A stretch of DNA of 64,000 nt from Limonium bicolor (GCA_023374045.1 CM041779.1:298850167-298914166); one strand, 5' to 3'. Positions 31,735-45,528 are shown, counted from the stretch's first letter. Numbers and translations are program-made. The notes: generated by a model not told the origin, from the letters alone.

Positions 31735-34700
31735 CAAACCTTAGTATGTTGTTTAAACATTTAAATATGGTATATTAAGACTAAAAAGAGTCTTAGAAGC
31801 ATTAGTAAGCAAATTAAACCATAGAAAACACAAAATGTGCTTTAAGGTCAATAAAGAGCCAAAATGTGCTCTAAGCTTGGGATAAGCTTGGTTAAGACCT
31901 AATGAACTTACCAAGACCCTATTTATATACTAATGAACATATTAAACCAATTACCAAAGAAAACCAAGCTTGAAAACAAGTTAAAACACAAAATGTGCTT
32001 TAAGGAGTCTTAAAGCACATTTTTTGAAAAATTGTCTTGTAAATGAGTTTTGAATGGCTAAATGTCCATCATTACTCTTTAATTAACTTGTGTACTATAT
32101 AGTATCACATTTGGAAGTCTATATTAATGGGAAATCAAAATTTCACTTCTATGTGCCTTGTTTTTAGTGAATAGTACTAAAATAAGCTAGTTGTAACATA
32201 TGTTGTTATAAGTAATTAAATTGATCAAAAAAGACTAAAACACCCCTAAGTAACTATTGGGGGCCGGTTTTTGTAAGTGTGGTGACTCACCACTCTTGTT
32301 AATATGTTAAGTAAATAAAAGATGACTACTTAGTTACTATTTACTTTATTAAGTACAAATATCTTCTAAAAGCAAGACTTATCTCATTCTCTCTTTCCTT
32401 CTTTCATTTCCACCGTCTTCACACTTCACCAACTCCATCTCCTTGCTCTCTCTCACGGTAATACACCACCACCATCAAAACTCCATCTTTGATCTCTTGT
32501 AATTCCTAGCTCACTTAACCAAATCAAAAACAAACACCACCATTCTCTTAGTCTCATCAAGCTCTTCATTCCTATCTTCTCAAAACTTCAAGACCACCAT
32601 TTCGGTGCCATGGAGTTCCACCATTGAAGGAGCTTGAGCTTATATTTCTACATATTATTGATCTCATTTGCTTCTAGGTAAGGAATCTCAAAGAAAATGA
32701 TGTTTCTTCCATGTTTTTGTCTTGACCGAGAATCACCATTAATGGTGCTCATTATATTGCTTTGTTCTAGCTTCATTCCAACCTTTCAAGGACTAGGTGG
32801 AGTCCTCTCTTGATAGATATTCAAACTCTCTTCAAGTTCTAAGGTAAAACAACTATCTTTATGTTTTTGAAACAATGAAAAACCTAGGGTTTACAATGAG
32901 TTTAAGCTTGGAGCTTGTATCTCATTACATTGCTTGTATATTGTTTAATAGTTGACAAGGAATCAAATACCTAGCCAATTTTAAACAAGGAAACAAGAAA
33001 GAAGTTGTGAGGGAAAAAGAGGTAGATGTGCTAACCTAATGTGGTTTAATGTCTTAGGAGAAATGAGCTTATATTGCTTATTGAAATGATCTAAGGAGCC
33101 AATGGTGAATGACTTAGTAAAATGCCCTCAAGGGCTTAGTAAAAGGCATATGTATGTTGAGTGTATTTGTAGGTCAAAGGCAAATATAATGTGGGAAATT
33201 CAGTGTTTAAGATTTGTGCATCTTAAGGCCTAAGAGCCATGTTATTTAAGGGCCTAAGTGCCATGCAATGTAAATTATGCACTATATTGTGATGTAGTGC
33301 TAAATGTGTGAAGTTTGTGTATAAGAATGTGTTTGATGAATTCTAGTGTTCTTGGTTGTGTAATGGTGAAACATTGTGTTTGGTTTAGTAATGTTCTAGG
33401 AGAACCTATGTCAAAATTTAGGTAACAAACAAGAAGTTCTAAGGGTTTAAGAAGAGTTTGATAAGTTAAGAAATGTTTAGAATGGTCAATGCTTTCCTAG
33501 TGAAAGAAACATGCATTAAGGTGTTTAAGGATGTAAAAAGGGCTTAGGTGATGTTCTAGAGGATTTAGAATGCAAAAGAATGCTTTGGGACATTTCAAGA
33601 TTCTTGATGAGATTGTATTTAGGACTTGTGTATTGTTGGTGAAAAGGGATGAATGAATTGTTACATGAGAAGCTATAGACTTGAGAAGATGTTTAAGAAA
33701 TTGTTTAGGAAGAAAAGATGTTTGGGAGATGATGTAGTGATGAGGAAACATTATTGGCATAGTGGTTATCATAGGTATGAAACACCACTTAGAGAACCAA
33801 GGAGAAAATACATAAGTGTTAGGAATTTCGGTATGGGATGAATAAGTGTTAAGGAGATAGATAATGAAATGTGTGGATGTTGCATGAGGGTTTGAGGGTA
33901 CCAAATGATGTTAGGAAACATTAAGAGGCTTTAGGAGAAGTTTGGTGAAGATTTGACAAAGTTTGGGCAAGTTTTGATGGCGTCCGACCCAGGGGTCCGA
34001 CCCAAGTTTGGGTCGGACAGCCTCTGTTAGACGTCAGTAAATGGTTCTGGAACGGTCCGACCCAGAGGACTTAGGTTGGACATGGGTCGGACGGTCATGT
34101 TTTGAAGGACGGAAAATGTTCTGGAATGGTCCGACCCAGTCGAGTGAGTCGGACGTGGGTCGGACGTGGGTGTTTTGTAAGGCGGTAAATGTTCTGTAAT
34201 GGTCCGACCCAGTCGAGTGAGTCGGACATGGGTCGGACGTGTATGTTCCAAGGGTCGATAAATCTCTGGAATGGTCCGACCCAGATGGTTGGGTCGGACA
34301 TGGGTCGGACAATTAAGTTTTTCAAACCCGAAGACCACTGGAAGTGTCCGACCCAGTTGTGGGTCGGACGGTGGGTCGGACAGACCAAAATTTATAAAAA
34401 AAAACAGTAAAGAATGTGGCAAATGTAGTTAACCCCCTAGGGTATAATGTAGGTAATCAAGTATAAGTTAAGACATTAAAACATGTCATATAATTATGTT
34501 AAACATTTAGTAAATTTAGGTTAAATAATTAATTAACCGACGTTATTAATCATGTATAGGAGTGACCTACGGTGGAAACAAATCGAAGCAAGGACCAAGG
34601 TATGGTTTCTTGCAGTCTGTTGCCTACCGGTTTACACCGGCTTGTTGTTTGTTGTTTTCTGTATGTTTATGACGTTATAAGACTTAATCATGTAATGAGT

Positions 34701-35724
34701 TTACCGTTGTTCATATTATTGTGATGTTATGATGTGACTCATTTCCCTTGTGTGCCTAACTGGACTTACCACTTGTTGTGAATTGTTTGTTAAGTTCCAC
34801 CGTGAACTTCTAACAAGTGCTAACTGGGAAGTGAGGAATCCGGTTGTTCCGGTCATGCATGTAAGTTAAGAGTAGATATCTGAATCAGATTCGACTCTTA
34901 TGTTGTTAAGATTGTTCTCCTTAATTTGGCGTTCGATCTCCCTAGCTTCCTCCAAAGCTTACCTATTCTGACTTATGATCGGTTTAGTGGGAACATGTGT
35001 TTGTGGTGTGTTCGGGTCACTATATCCGAACCATCTGTGACTTAAGTTACTCGTTCGAATAACAGAACGGTAATGAGTGTGTGTAACGAGCTTAACATAA
35101 GGGTGAACCATTCTCTAGGCTCTTATGTTGTTTAACTTCTTTGTTTGTTATTGTGGAAAGAGTATCCACTGTGTATGTGATGTTAGCTATGCAATATTGA
35201 TGCTAGCCACATTTATTATGTTATGTTATGTTTAAAAAGGAATGCCATGTTATCATGACAATTAGTTGCGCGTATCCCGGTAGCCGATGGGCTGCGCGTT
35301 AACCATACCAGCCAAGGGTTGCTGACCCCTCGGGGGCTCCATATTTTTACTGCAGGATGAGGATCGAGGAAAGAGTGGCTGTAGATCTAGGCTGCAGTTG
35401 TACTTTGGTTTATTTGGATGTTGAGCCCGGGATGTGCCTGTGCTCCCGTGGCATTATATTTTGATCCCGTTGAAACTACTATGGCGGTATATTGCCAGTT
35501 TACAGTGAAGGAATGTATCTAAATACTCGGTATTGTATGTGATGTAATTATGGTTTTGGTTCTATGCTCGGGAGTCTGATCATCAGACCGGTACACTTGT
35601 ATTTATTCTGCCTTGTCAACCACGTGGTGGTTGACGGCGTTGTAGCACCGAAAGTTAGTTATTGTTTAGTTATCTATTTCCGCTGCGATTCCATTTAGTT
35701 GTGAAGTTCGATGTAGGGGTTACA
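31735..35724 (+). mobile_element. 3' LTR of Tekay-like gypsy element
   Basis: 3990 bp, TGAAATACCCC...GGGTTACA, the intact counterpart of the 5' LTR and showing the empty site for the nested copia. The TTTTT duplication follows at 35725-35729. Differences from the 5' LTR are dominated by one- to few-base indels. Confidence 0.95.
33982..34381. repeat. GTCCGACCCA / TGGGTCGGAC hairpin array (3' LTR)
   Basis: Same array as 14408-14808, with a few point changes (for example one TCGGAC changed to TTGGAC near 34077). All five periodic units are kept. Confidence 0.85.
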
Positions 35725-35729
35725 TTTTT

Positions 35730-37183
35730 ACATTCTCACCACAAGTTTAGCTCACAAAATACTACTCATTACACCTGTTTTATTAACAGCATTAATGTAC
35801 AATCCTCCAAAGCAATTACTAAGCATTTAACACTCATTAAATTTCCTGCACACAACATCTAATTCCCATCTAGGTTTTGACAGTTTTTTTAAGTGTCTTT
35901 TAAAGGTTTAAAACATATTTGTTCTTCTTCCACATTGTACCACTACTCATTACCATTTTCAAATACACATTTTACCCTACTAAAATCTGTTACAATAAGC
36001 ATCTACAAGACTACCACAAGTGAGCATAATTACATTGTTCTTCTTCTAGTTTTTCTTCTCTTCTTCTTTATTCTTCCTTTTCTTTTTCTCTTTCCCAACA
36101 GCTATGAGGATTCAAGCTCTACACTACAGCCCATACATACCATTATTTAATTCAATAGCCCTTAACTATATTAAAGCTTTAAGGTAAATTTCTAGGGTTT
36201 GAGAATATATACCTTGCAAGGGAGTAGATGAAGCTTGGGATAGCTCAAGAACAATATTTCTACTCCTCCAACAATCCCAAAATCGGCTGGGAACAAAGGA
36301 ATAGGAGCTCACAACTTAGAAATTTCTATTTTGAGAATAAGAGCAAGAAAAGGTAATGTTTTTGGATTTCTTTTACCTTAAACCAATGAGATGAAGAAGA
36401 GGCTTCTAATGGTGGTCCTCAAGCTCCAAAGAAAGAACACCCATGGAGATGAAAATGCCTGTTTTCGGATTTTGAAAGGAGGAATATGTTCTCCTTGGTG
36501 AGAGGATTCCAATGGTATAATTTTTGTAATTTTTGGTGAAGATTTAGGTAGTTAACAAGAGGAGAGAAGTTGAGGTTGGTGTGGGTTTATGCAAATCGCC
36601 ATTGTTGGCTTGTTTGAGGAAGAAGAGAAATTAGAGAGTGAGGGAGGAGGCTGACGTGAGTGAAGATAGGAGGGAGTAGGAGAGAGAGTAAAAGTGAGGG
36701 TATAAGTTTACTTTTTGCTTTTTAAATTGTTTTGTCTTTTGCACATAAGGGGAATTAAGAGAGTGTGTGAGAGAGGGAAGGGCAATCGGTCCCTACAGCA
36801 CACACACACACAAAACTTTACATTTTTATTTCAATAGTGGACACACTAGTTTGAGTTATTTATGTTTCCACCCCACAACTTCCCATTTTTGACAGTTTTT
36901 ACTATTTTCTCGTTTTATTGATTTTATTGGCTCTAGACCTTCACTAATATTTATTAATGACTATTTAGTTGACCAAAATTGTTACGAGTCTATTTGACCC
37001 GCTTAAAGTCGTGTTTTCCCGGTTTCCTCGAAAAACGCGCTTTAAGGTTTGTTAGTGTTTTTAATCCGTTTTAAGGATCTGTTTTCTTCGGGATTTGTTC
37101 CCTAATATTTATTTAGACTTAACTAAGCTTCTAAAATATTTATTAGCCTAATTAATCACTATTTTTAATTACGGGGTATTTCA
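35730..37183 (-). mobile_element. LTR fragment of another gypsy element (minus strand)
   Basis: The right end reads ACGGGGTATTTCA at 37171-37183. Reversed this is TGAAATACCCCGT, the same kind of LTR start as the Tekay-like element. Immediately to its right is LINE reverse-transcriptase sequence, so 37183/37184 is an insertion junction. The LTR body has no coding content. The distal end is unclear because the Tekay-like element inserted within it. No primer site or internal region is seen. Confidence 0.5.
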
Positions 37184-38810
37184 CCAGGACAAAACTACTT
37201 TGACAGTCGGATACCCACTGAGACATGAATGGCTGAGTTTGTTTGTAATAATTTTAGCAAGGATTTTATACTAAACATTACATAGGGAGATAGGACAAAA
37301 TTGATTGACAGACAAAGGTTGATCAACCTTGGGGACAAGCGTGATAATTATTTGGTTCAAGTCAGCATCAATCTTTTGGGTACTAAAGAAACTCTGTATA
37401 AATGCAAAGACGCTAGCTAGGAGCTACTAAGTTCCATAATTTCTGATAGAAGCCCACCGGAAAGCCATCTTTCCCTGGAGCTTTAAAGGGACCCTTGCTT
37501 AACTGCTATAACGACCTCATCTAACTGCACCGTTTTGGCCAATTCCGCTATGGTATAATGGTCGAGGGGTTTAAAGCAATTCCCTAGATTCCTGTAAGAA
37601 CTCTCATCCACAGCGCTAAAAAGGAGTTTAAAATGACTCACCAGTGGTTGCTTAAGGATCTCCTCATCTGAAGCACATTCGCCCTTAGGATCCAAAAGTT
37701 TAAGAATTCAATTTTTATGTCTTCTAACCCTAGTTCTAGTATGGAAGTAAGTTGTATTCTTGTCCCCCAATCTAATCCATTGGTCCCTAGATTTTTGCTT
37801 CCACAAAAGTTCTTCTCTTTGCAGCTAGATATCCAACTCCCTACTAAGTTTACCATCAAGGCCTACCAGGTGACTACCTCTACCAGAGTCAATGTCCTTT
37901 TAAATACCCTTAAGGCTAGCAGTTAGACTTCTTTTGTTCATTAATAGGTGATTAAAAACATATATGTTCTAATTTGATAAGTGAACCCCAAGTAACTTGA
38001 TAGATTTACTAGGAACTTCCTCTTTATTCCAATGGGACACTACAGTTTGAGAAAATTATGGATGAGTACTCCAAGCAGCAAGTTATTTGAAGGGTTTAGG
38101 GGTAAAACAAAAGGTGCTGGAAGGGCGCAGCAGTAAGGAAAGGCGGCTATGGTCTGAAGTGAACCTAGAGAGAACATGAACTGCAACCACAAGAAATAAA
38201 TAAGTCCACTCCACAGAACCAACCACTCTATCTAAGTGGGCACAAGCTCTACCATTAGACCAGGTAAACTAGTTTCCAAACGACTTAATTTCAAGAAGAC
38301 CACGAGTATGGAACCAATTCAGGAAATGTCAGTCAATACCATAGTTATTAGCAGCAGAGTGGTTTCTATCAGAAGGGAATAAAGTGGAATTAAAATCCCC
38401 ACCCCCCCAATAATCCAAGGAACATTATCAATATTTTGGATTTGATTCAAACACTCCCACAGTTGATTTCACATATGAGAAACAGGACGGGCATAAACGG
38501 CCATAAAAAGAAAGGATAAATTCCCCTCCCTAACCTCACAATGAATGAACTGGGGATTGCTATCGAGGATTCGAATAAGCACAGGGTGTTTCCAGAGCAA
38601 CCAGATACCCCCTCTATAACCCACAACATCAACACAAAAAGCTTCATCAAATCCTAACTTATTACAAACAGACACGGCTAATTGGCCACTAATATGTGGT
38701 TCCATTATAACAGCAATATCACGTTTATTGACATGAATCAAATCCTTCATTGCCCTATGTAAACTAGGTTTTAAAGCCCCACGAACGTTCCACGGAATGA
38801 TGTTGTACAT
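37184..38810 (-). pseudogene. LINE (L1-type) ORF2: endonuclease to start of RT, decayed
   Basis: On the minus strand it begins at 38810 with IIPWNVRGALKPSLHRAM, the start of an L1 endonuclease. VIMEPHISG and GGIWLLWK follow near 38690-38600, then multiple stops. At ~37695-37480 the linker EEILKQPLVSHFKLLFSAV and a KAPGKDGFP-like phrase precede RT. PISLCNV and KILAKIITNKLS (about 37290-37220) are RT palm motifs with an intervening stop. RT is cut at 37184 by the LTR fragment, so catalytic residues are absent here. Confidence 0.8.
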
Positions 38811-39034
38811 AATTAAAAACAGACTAGTGAAGAAAGGTGAGATAATTACATACCAGAACTCCCAAGAGTATCATCCTTCGAGTGGTGAGTATCATCGAGC
38901 ACTAGAGCTCTCAAATCCGAAATCTGGGGTTGAGATTCAACTTGCAATGGGCTTTTTCGCTGAAGCTCAAAAAACATAATCATCAGGACCAACACCAGAT
39001 CGAGGACTTAGGGTACGTCTGCGATCTTCACCAT

Positions 39035-40100
39035 TCAGGTCCACGCTTGCTTTAGGAAAACCCAAATCGACAGTCTTCGTGGACTCGCTATTCCTTGAAC
39101 ACGCCGACCACCCGGGCGATCTTCCTCTCTTGCTTCATGCGCCGTGAATTTTGACTTTCCCCTAATATCACTTTGGACCTCAGTCACTGGCTTCAAACTA
39201 GGTTTATAAGACTTTTTTGATATGTTCTTACGTTTTGAAACCATCCAGATTCCATAGTCGTCCGTGATGTGGGCTAATGAATTGTCGGTCCGTTCTTTAA
39301 CCAGGACGACACCTTTCTCTTGATGAGCTTCAACAACTCTTTCTTCAAACGGGCAAGAATCATCTTTATGCCCGTAGCACCCGCATTTAAAGCATACCAG
39401 ATGAAGCCCCTCATACTCGATCTTCATGACCTGACGTCTGAATTTGTACTTGGCAAGAAGGGGTTTAGTAAGATCAACCTCAATATCCACTCTAGCAAGT
39501 CTCAATTTCCCAAACAGTGATGGAGATAAGTCAATCTTTTTCACCTTTCCCACTCTCGAACTGACTAAGAACATAAATTCCTCGTTATAGTACTCGTTGG
39601 GTAAATCAGGAAACCTTAATTACCAGAACCTCCAGGGAGGAAAGCGCTTCCGTACTGGGATTAAAATTTGGTCTTCATTGCCGAATTGAGAGGTAGTGGT
39701 CCATTATAGGCCATAGGCCTTCTGAAAGGACGTAATCAAGATCCTCTTGGTTGTTGAAATTGAAGAAGCCGTTTGAGAGATCTTCCATTGAGAAATCGAC
39801 TCAAATTTTCCATCTATTCTTGAGCCTATCCCTAAGGATGTGCATCGGGAGCGATTTCCTCAAAAGTTTAACTATCAGTGCTTTCCGCCAAGGGGCCTTG
39901 AACTTGAGTTTCTGTTCCTTCGAGAGGCAAATTGATGGACATTTAGGGTCTTCCTCATCCATTAATTATTCTTCATCATCAAAGATCTCCTCCAGAGCCT
40001 CATCATTTGCGCACCGGTGCTTCTCCACGGAATCGCTCATCATAGCGTCCTTGAAGTTCATACCCATCACAACTATCTGATCTTGAGATTGGTATTCCAT
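39035..40100 (-). pseudogene. LINE ORF1 (DUF4283 plus CCHC knuckle), decayed
   Basis: Minus-strand ATG at 40100-40098. An acidic N-terminus is followed by a DUF4283-like stretch (KAPWRKALIVKLLRKSLP; MEDLSNGFFNFNN) with stops and shifts. The open segment 39574-39035 (179 residues) holds a CCHC knuckle, CFKCGCYGHKDDSC (~residues 61-74), preceded by IEYEGLHLV. This is ORF1 of plant L1 LINEs, an RNA-binding protein encoded upstream of ORF2, here on the same strand. Confidence 0.8.
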
Positions 40101-40637
40101 ATTCTCAGAGAATCACCACCATTTTGTCGCTTCTTTGCTGACTGGTGTGGTACGACCGAAACATCCATGAATAGAAATTCAAAACAGCACAACTAGAAGG
40201 GGAAAGAAAGAAAACATATGAAGTGGAAGGTGGTGACACGAGGTGCTTCCCCAAATGGATCGTATAATTAGAAGAGAGACAACCAGAGAAGTATATTCAG
40301 AAAATCAAGAAAGGGGGATATTTACGACTCTCATCGTCGGAGCCCTCCAGCTAAGAATCAATTATCCTAATCCTATCATTGAATTAATTAAGTCGAGGGC
40401 AATTGGTTACTCGTCTTGGGTTCTTCAAGTTAGGTGGAAGATGGAACATAACATAAAGAAGGGGAAGGGCCATTTGGCCACATTTAAATTTTTGGTTTTA
40501 CGTCTTCAGATAATTCTCACTGTCAGTTTTGAAAGCAAAAGAAACAAAAGAAACTATTTCTCAATGTCTACAGGTAAAATAATAATCGAAATTTACACTA
40601 TGTCATCAATTTTTTTTATAATTCACATTATATCTTA
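40101..40637. other. LINE 5' flank / intergenic
   Basis: Probably includes the LINE 5' UTR. No gene is seen; an open frame at 40243-40638 has no recognisable domain. Confidence 0.4.
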
Positions 40638-41365
40638 GGACCCATTTGGTAGCGAGATTAATGCCCGAAAAACGATGTTAATGTCATAAGCTGGCAGGTG
40701 AGATTGGACAGGATCACAATTCACAAGGACATTAACGCACGAATCCTGCTTGAGGCAACTCTATCATAAAGGTCGAAATACTTGCGTTTGGAATTTAAGG
40801 CCGTTTTTGCCAACGATTCGTAGACTGGGTATTACTTCTTTACCCTCAATTTCTTTCAAGAACCGTATAAGCTGGGCAATCCCTACTTTCTTCCACGAAT
40901 TCAACTTCGATGGAGTAAAGACCTCGATTTTGAATTTGCTCTATTCATCAACCCATAGAAGGAAAGAAACGAATCTACTGTGTGGAACTTATTATGTCCA
41001 AATATCGTCAACTTCTCCAATGGTTGAACAAATGGAAAGCAAAAAACAAAGGAATGACAAGAAGAAGAAGAAGTTTAGTAGCAAGATGAAGGGAGATGGT
41101 GTCGGGAGTGTCTGCAGAACAAAGGAAGTGAGCTGATTGAAAGTGAAAAAATGAAGAATGAGGGAAGGGGGGATGCACGGGGAAACAAAGCGACATCAAA
41201 TCACACAGGGCATATGTGGTATTTTGCCACATTATAGTTTCAAAATGTAAAAACCAGTAAAAGAATGGCCCAATCTCCAATAATAGATTAAGTTGACATT
41301 AATCAACCCACATTAATTTGAGTTTAATCTGAGCCCAAAACAAAAGCCAATGACCGAACAGGCCC
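40638..41365. mobile_element. Candidate MITE with imperfect terminal inverted repeats
   Basis: The left end GGACCCATTTGGTAGCG and the reversed right end GGGCCTGTTCGGTCATTGG are similar, with the GG(G)CC..TTTGG ends common in plant non-autonomous DNA transposons. Length ~728 bp. Flanking TTA and TTG are near-duplicates only. Internal open frames show no transposase. Confidence 0.35.
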
Positions 41366-41595
41366 TTGATTTGAAACTCCTTTATCATCTATTACGAATA
41401 AGCTTCATAATTCATAATATACCACTATTTGGTGAAATGAATTTTAATAAATACTAGTTTACCTATAATAAGATCATGTTTTAAGCTCATAATATCTCAT
41501 TTTATTTGGAAACAATTTTTTAAATTTTCATTATATATTTTTTATTATTTTTTAATTTTATATGTTTATATTATTTTTTATAATTTTATTACCCT
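41366..41595. other. Very AT-rich DNA before duplication copy 2
   Basis: Long A/T runs (TATATTTTTTATTATTTT). Homology to copy 1 starts at about 41596. Confidence 0.5.
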
Positions 41596-42433
41596 TTAAA
41601 ATATACCGTAATTATTTATACTTTGTAATATTTTAAAAATTAAAATTTTCATAAAAGAATTGAAAACACGATTTGAAATATGAGAACTAAATCATTAAGA
41701 TTTTCACGAAAAATATTCTTAATTATTAAAAATTTTGTTACAAATTGAGATATAATGTAAAATATTGTGAATGTTCACAATAATAATTACCTGGATATTA
41801 CCGTTCGAAATAAGTTAGAAATAGAATTAAATTCAGCTGAGAGACCTCATCCCTTTTTTCTTTTTCTTTTTTCTACTGTCACGTCTCAAAACAGAGTTGA
41901 TCCCACATTTCCACCCCACCACCACAAACAGGCTGAAAGCGACACTCACCCACGAAACTACTCAGGCGGAGAGGGAAACCAAAACCAGAGAGAGACAGAC
42001 AGAGTAGTTGGAGGTAGCTAGTAATCGGATCATCATTTTACGCCATTTCGGTTTAATTTTTCTCAAAGAAGAATCGATTAATCGTCGTTTCATCTTTCCG
42101 TCTTCTCCTTTACAATTCCGGATCATTTGTTTTTCTTGTTGATCCACTTCGTCGTCGCCCTGTCGATTCCAACCCACTCTTTCTGTCCTTCTCAATTATC
42201 CCATCCCTTACGGCAGCCACATTCAACGATTTCTTGCGAATCGAGACATTTCTTATTTTCATTTTCAACTGTTGTTACGGAACTGATTTGATTGACCGAC
42301 CCCTTCGCAACAAACAATCATTTGGTGGATACTCCCGTTAATCTGATTTGGCTTCCAGAAAAAGAGAATAAAGATCTAGAAAAAGCAAACTCAAAATGAT
42401 TTTTCTAGGTCCTACAAGAACCTATCACCAATC

Positions 42434-43988
42434 ATGAGATCACTTTCATCATCATCAATGGCTGACCGAAATTCCCCGGCAGCCACTACCATACCTATCT
42501 TCCGAGCAACCTTGACCTGTTTCTTCATCACATCATCAACCCTTTCCTCTTATCATGGATATCTCTCCTCCTCTTAACAGGCCGTCTTCACTTCACAGAC
42601 GATTCAAACCCCGAAGATCAATACACAAAACACCTAACATGCCCAAACACTTTCACACCACTCAAATGCAATCTCCTCGAGTTTTAATGTACGATAGACC
42701 TAGGAATTCGTTCGGCCTTCGAGATCACCAACACCAAAACCACACTAATTCTGGCCCGACACTCGTACCTACATCCCACCATACCCCGGCGGACTCAACC
42801 TCCAACACAGTATCGAATACTGGCTCACACTCGATCTCCTCTTCTCCGACATATCAAACCACACAATCCTATCACCACTACTCCTCGTATCGCTATCAGA
42901 GTACACAATTCAACTCAAGCTGATATCATTTTCGTCCCATTCTTCTCATCCCTCTCATACAACCGATACTCCAAGATAAAAGATAATAAAATCAATCCCG
43001 ATAAAGTGTTGCAGGAAAAGCTCGTTCGATACTTACATGAACAAAAGGAATGGAAAAGATTCGGCGGTGTTGACCATCTCATCCTTGCTCATCATCCAAA
43101 CAGCCTTGCGAATGCGAGGAATCAACTCTGGCCTGCAATGTTTATCTTATCTGATTTCGGACGATATCCTCCCACAATCGCGAATGTTCATAAAGATGTG
43201 ATTGCTCCTTATAGACATATGATCCAGTCTTATGTTAATGATACTTCCACTTTCGAGAGTAGGACTACTCTACTTTACTTTCAAGGCGCTATTTACCGCA
43301 AAGATGTGAGTAAAATTCAATTCAATATTCCGTAATTTCACAACTCATCACGCCGGTATGTATAATTTCTAATCATTATTTTTTATTTGCTAAAATTTTC
43401 ACTCTCCACTCCATCTCTCAGGGCGGATTCATTCGTCAAGAGCTGTTCTACATGTTACGAAACGAGAAGGATGTACACTTCACATTCGGTAGCATACAGA
43501 GAGACGGAGTAGTTAGAGCTAGTGAAGGTATGCATACCTCAAAATTCTGTCTCAATATAGCCGGTGATACGCCATCCTCAAACCGACTTTTTGACGCAAT
43601 AGCTAGTCATTGTGTCCCTGTCATAATCAGCGACGAGATTGAATTACCGTATGAGGATGTAATTGACTATTCCAAATTCTGTATCTTCATCTCCACTGCG
43701 GAAGCGGTGAAGAAGGGATACTTGATTGATCGAGTGAGAGGGATCGGGAAAGAAGAGTGGACGAGAATGTGGAACAAGTTGAAAGAAGTGGAACGGCATT
43801 TTGAATTCAGATATCCGTCCAGTGGAGAGGATGCGGTGCAGATGATATGGAAGGCGGTGGCGAGGAAAGTGGCTGGTGTTCGGTTTAAGGTTAATAGAGG
43901 GAGAAGATTTCGGCGGAGTGTAGGGAGGGAGGACGCCGGGAAGGGTGATGAGGAGACGACGTTCGCGGTGCCGAGTAATTTTTGGTGA
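42434..43988 (+). pseudogene. GT47 exostosin-family gene, copy 2, exon 1 frameshifted
   Basis: The same start context as copy 1 (ATG at 42434). Exon 1 then carries several indels relative to copy 1, clustered at 42520-42545, 42680-42760 and ~42860. These cover the membrane anchor and the first part of the exostosin domain, so no continuous frame exists. From ~43006 the protein is open again. Exon 1 ends at 43305, the intron is 43306-43421, and exon 2 is 43422-43988. Exon 2 ends ...TTFAVPSNFW then TGA, probably the original C-terminus altered in copy 1. Either a true pseudogene or a poorly assembled allele. Confidence 0.8.
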
Positions 43989-44961
43989 GGTGCAGTCGTG
44001 TTGAGGTAATTTTATCTTCCGGTTCGGTTAGGTGTGTGAACATCGGAAATAGCAGCGCCGGCGGTAGCGATGATAATATATACTATATGACGGTATGTTT
44101 GGGTTTAGGAATAGATAGCTCATAGATTCATAGATGTGCTGGGGTTAAATTTGATTTTTTGTTTTATTCTACCCTTTTCTCTCTTTTTAATACTTATGAA
44201 AATTTTGATATAGAAAAGAGTAAGCGGAATACCTGTAAAGATCCACTCTGGTAACTGGTAACTGGTAACTGGTAACTGGTAACTGGTAAGGGTAAGGAGA
44301 ATCCCTCTCAAGCTTTCATATGCATCTCAAAGAACAAACTAAAAAACCCTCTCGGGTTAAGTTAGCAAAAGTGTAAAACCTCCAACCAAATTAACTACAG
44401 TTGTTTGGGAAATAATGAATTATTCAAATTCGAGGCTAATGATTAACTTGTAATTCTTACTTCGTTTTCAAAAAAAAAAAAAAAAAACTTGTAATTCTTA
44501 CTTCATTAAATGATTTTACTCAACAGTATAGAGAAACTTGTGTACAGCTTTATGTAACACATTTAATTCAATTGCATATTATTTGAGGAATATAGAAAGG
44601 CTGCAATATAATATATAGTTAGTTTTTCAATTATTGAGTTTATAAGCTACCTCCACTGCTAGCTAAAGGTGTAAAGATTTGATATCCTTTCCCATAGGGG
44701 GTGTTCGGCAGCGGAGTCCAAACGCAGGATTTGAAGCTTTATCATAAAGCTGCATGTAGTTAACTAATGTGGGTTGGCCATGTGTACCATAGTTACAGAT
44801 AGAGCCTATTAGAATCAGACACATATAATACACTTTTTCAAAAAGAGATTAATTCCCTATTCGCTATTATCGAACAGCACCATAGTTGGTGACCTATTAC
44901 GCTAAATACAAAGGTAGATTACTTGTGCTTTAGGTCCTACATAGTTTCACTTCGATATATT
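43989..44961 (+). other. 3' flank of GT47 copy 2 with AACTGGT repeat and poly(A) footprint
   Basis: Matches 3642-4611. Five AACTGGT units at about 44249-44288; poly(A) insertion with 19 bp duplication at 44445-44463 and 44486-44504. No gene is seen. Confidence 0.6.
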
Positions 44962-45528
44962 TAAAAAAGTGAATCTCATAAACAGAGATTGTTTAACTAG
45001 TTCTAATTGTTTGACTAGTGTGAATCAGAGGTTTTAGAAAAGTGAATCAAATGTTGTTAAAAAGTGAATCACAAGTTGTTACAAAGTGAATCAGAGTAAT
45101 AAGAAAAGTGCATCTCGTAAGCATAGCTTGTTTAACTAAAGTGATTAAGAAGTTTAAGAAATGTGAATCAGAGGCTTTTATAAAGTGAATCGTGGGTTTA
45201 AGAAAAGTGAATCAGAGGTTTAAGAAAAGTGATTCCTGTAAATAGAGATTGTTTCACTAAAGTGAATAAGAGGTTTAAAAAAAGTGAATCAGAGGTTTAC
45301 GAAAAGTGAATCAAAGGTTTTTTAAAGGTGAGTCAAAGGTTTAAGAAAAGTGAATATTTTGTTTAATACTAGTAAAAATTAATTCTTCTACAATTTATGC
45401 GAGAGCAGTATCAACCTTTCATCTATTGAAAGTGAATCATTCGTTTAAAAAAAAGTTAATCTTATGTTTAAGAAAAGCGAACATTTCATATAAAACAATG
45501 TGAATCCTTTGTGTTTTTTAAAAGTGAA
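44962..45528. repeat. GTGAATC...GTTTAAG minisatellite, copy 2
   Basis: The same degenerate array as 4612-5190 with minor differences. Confidence 0.8.

Noticed and set aside
40243..41136. Plus-strand frames of 128-131 codons near the LINE and MITE candidate
   Set aside because: No recognisable domain, composition like surrounding non-coding DNA, and they straddle element boundaries.
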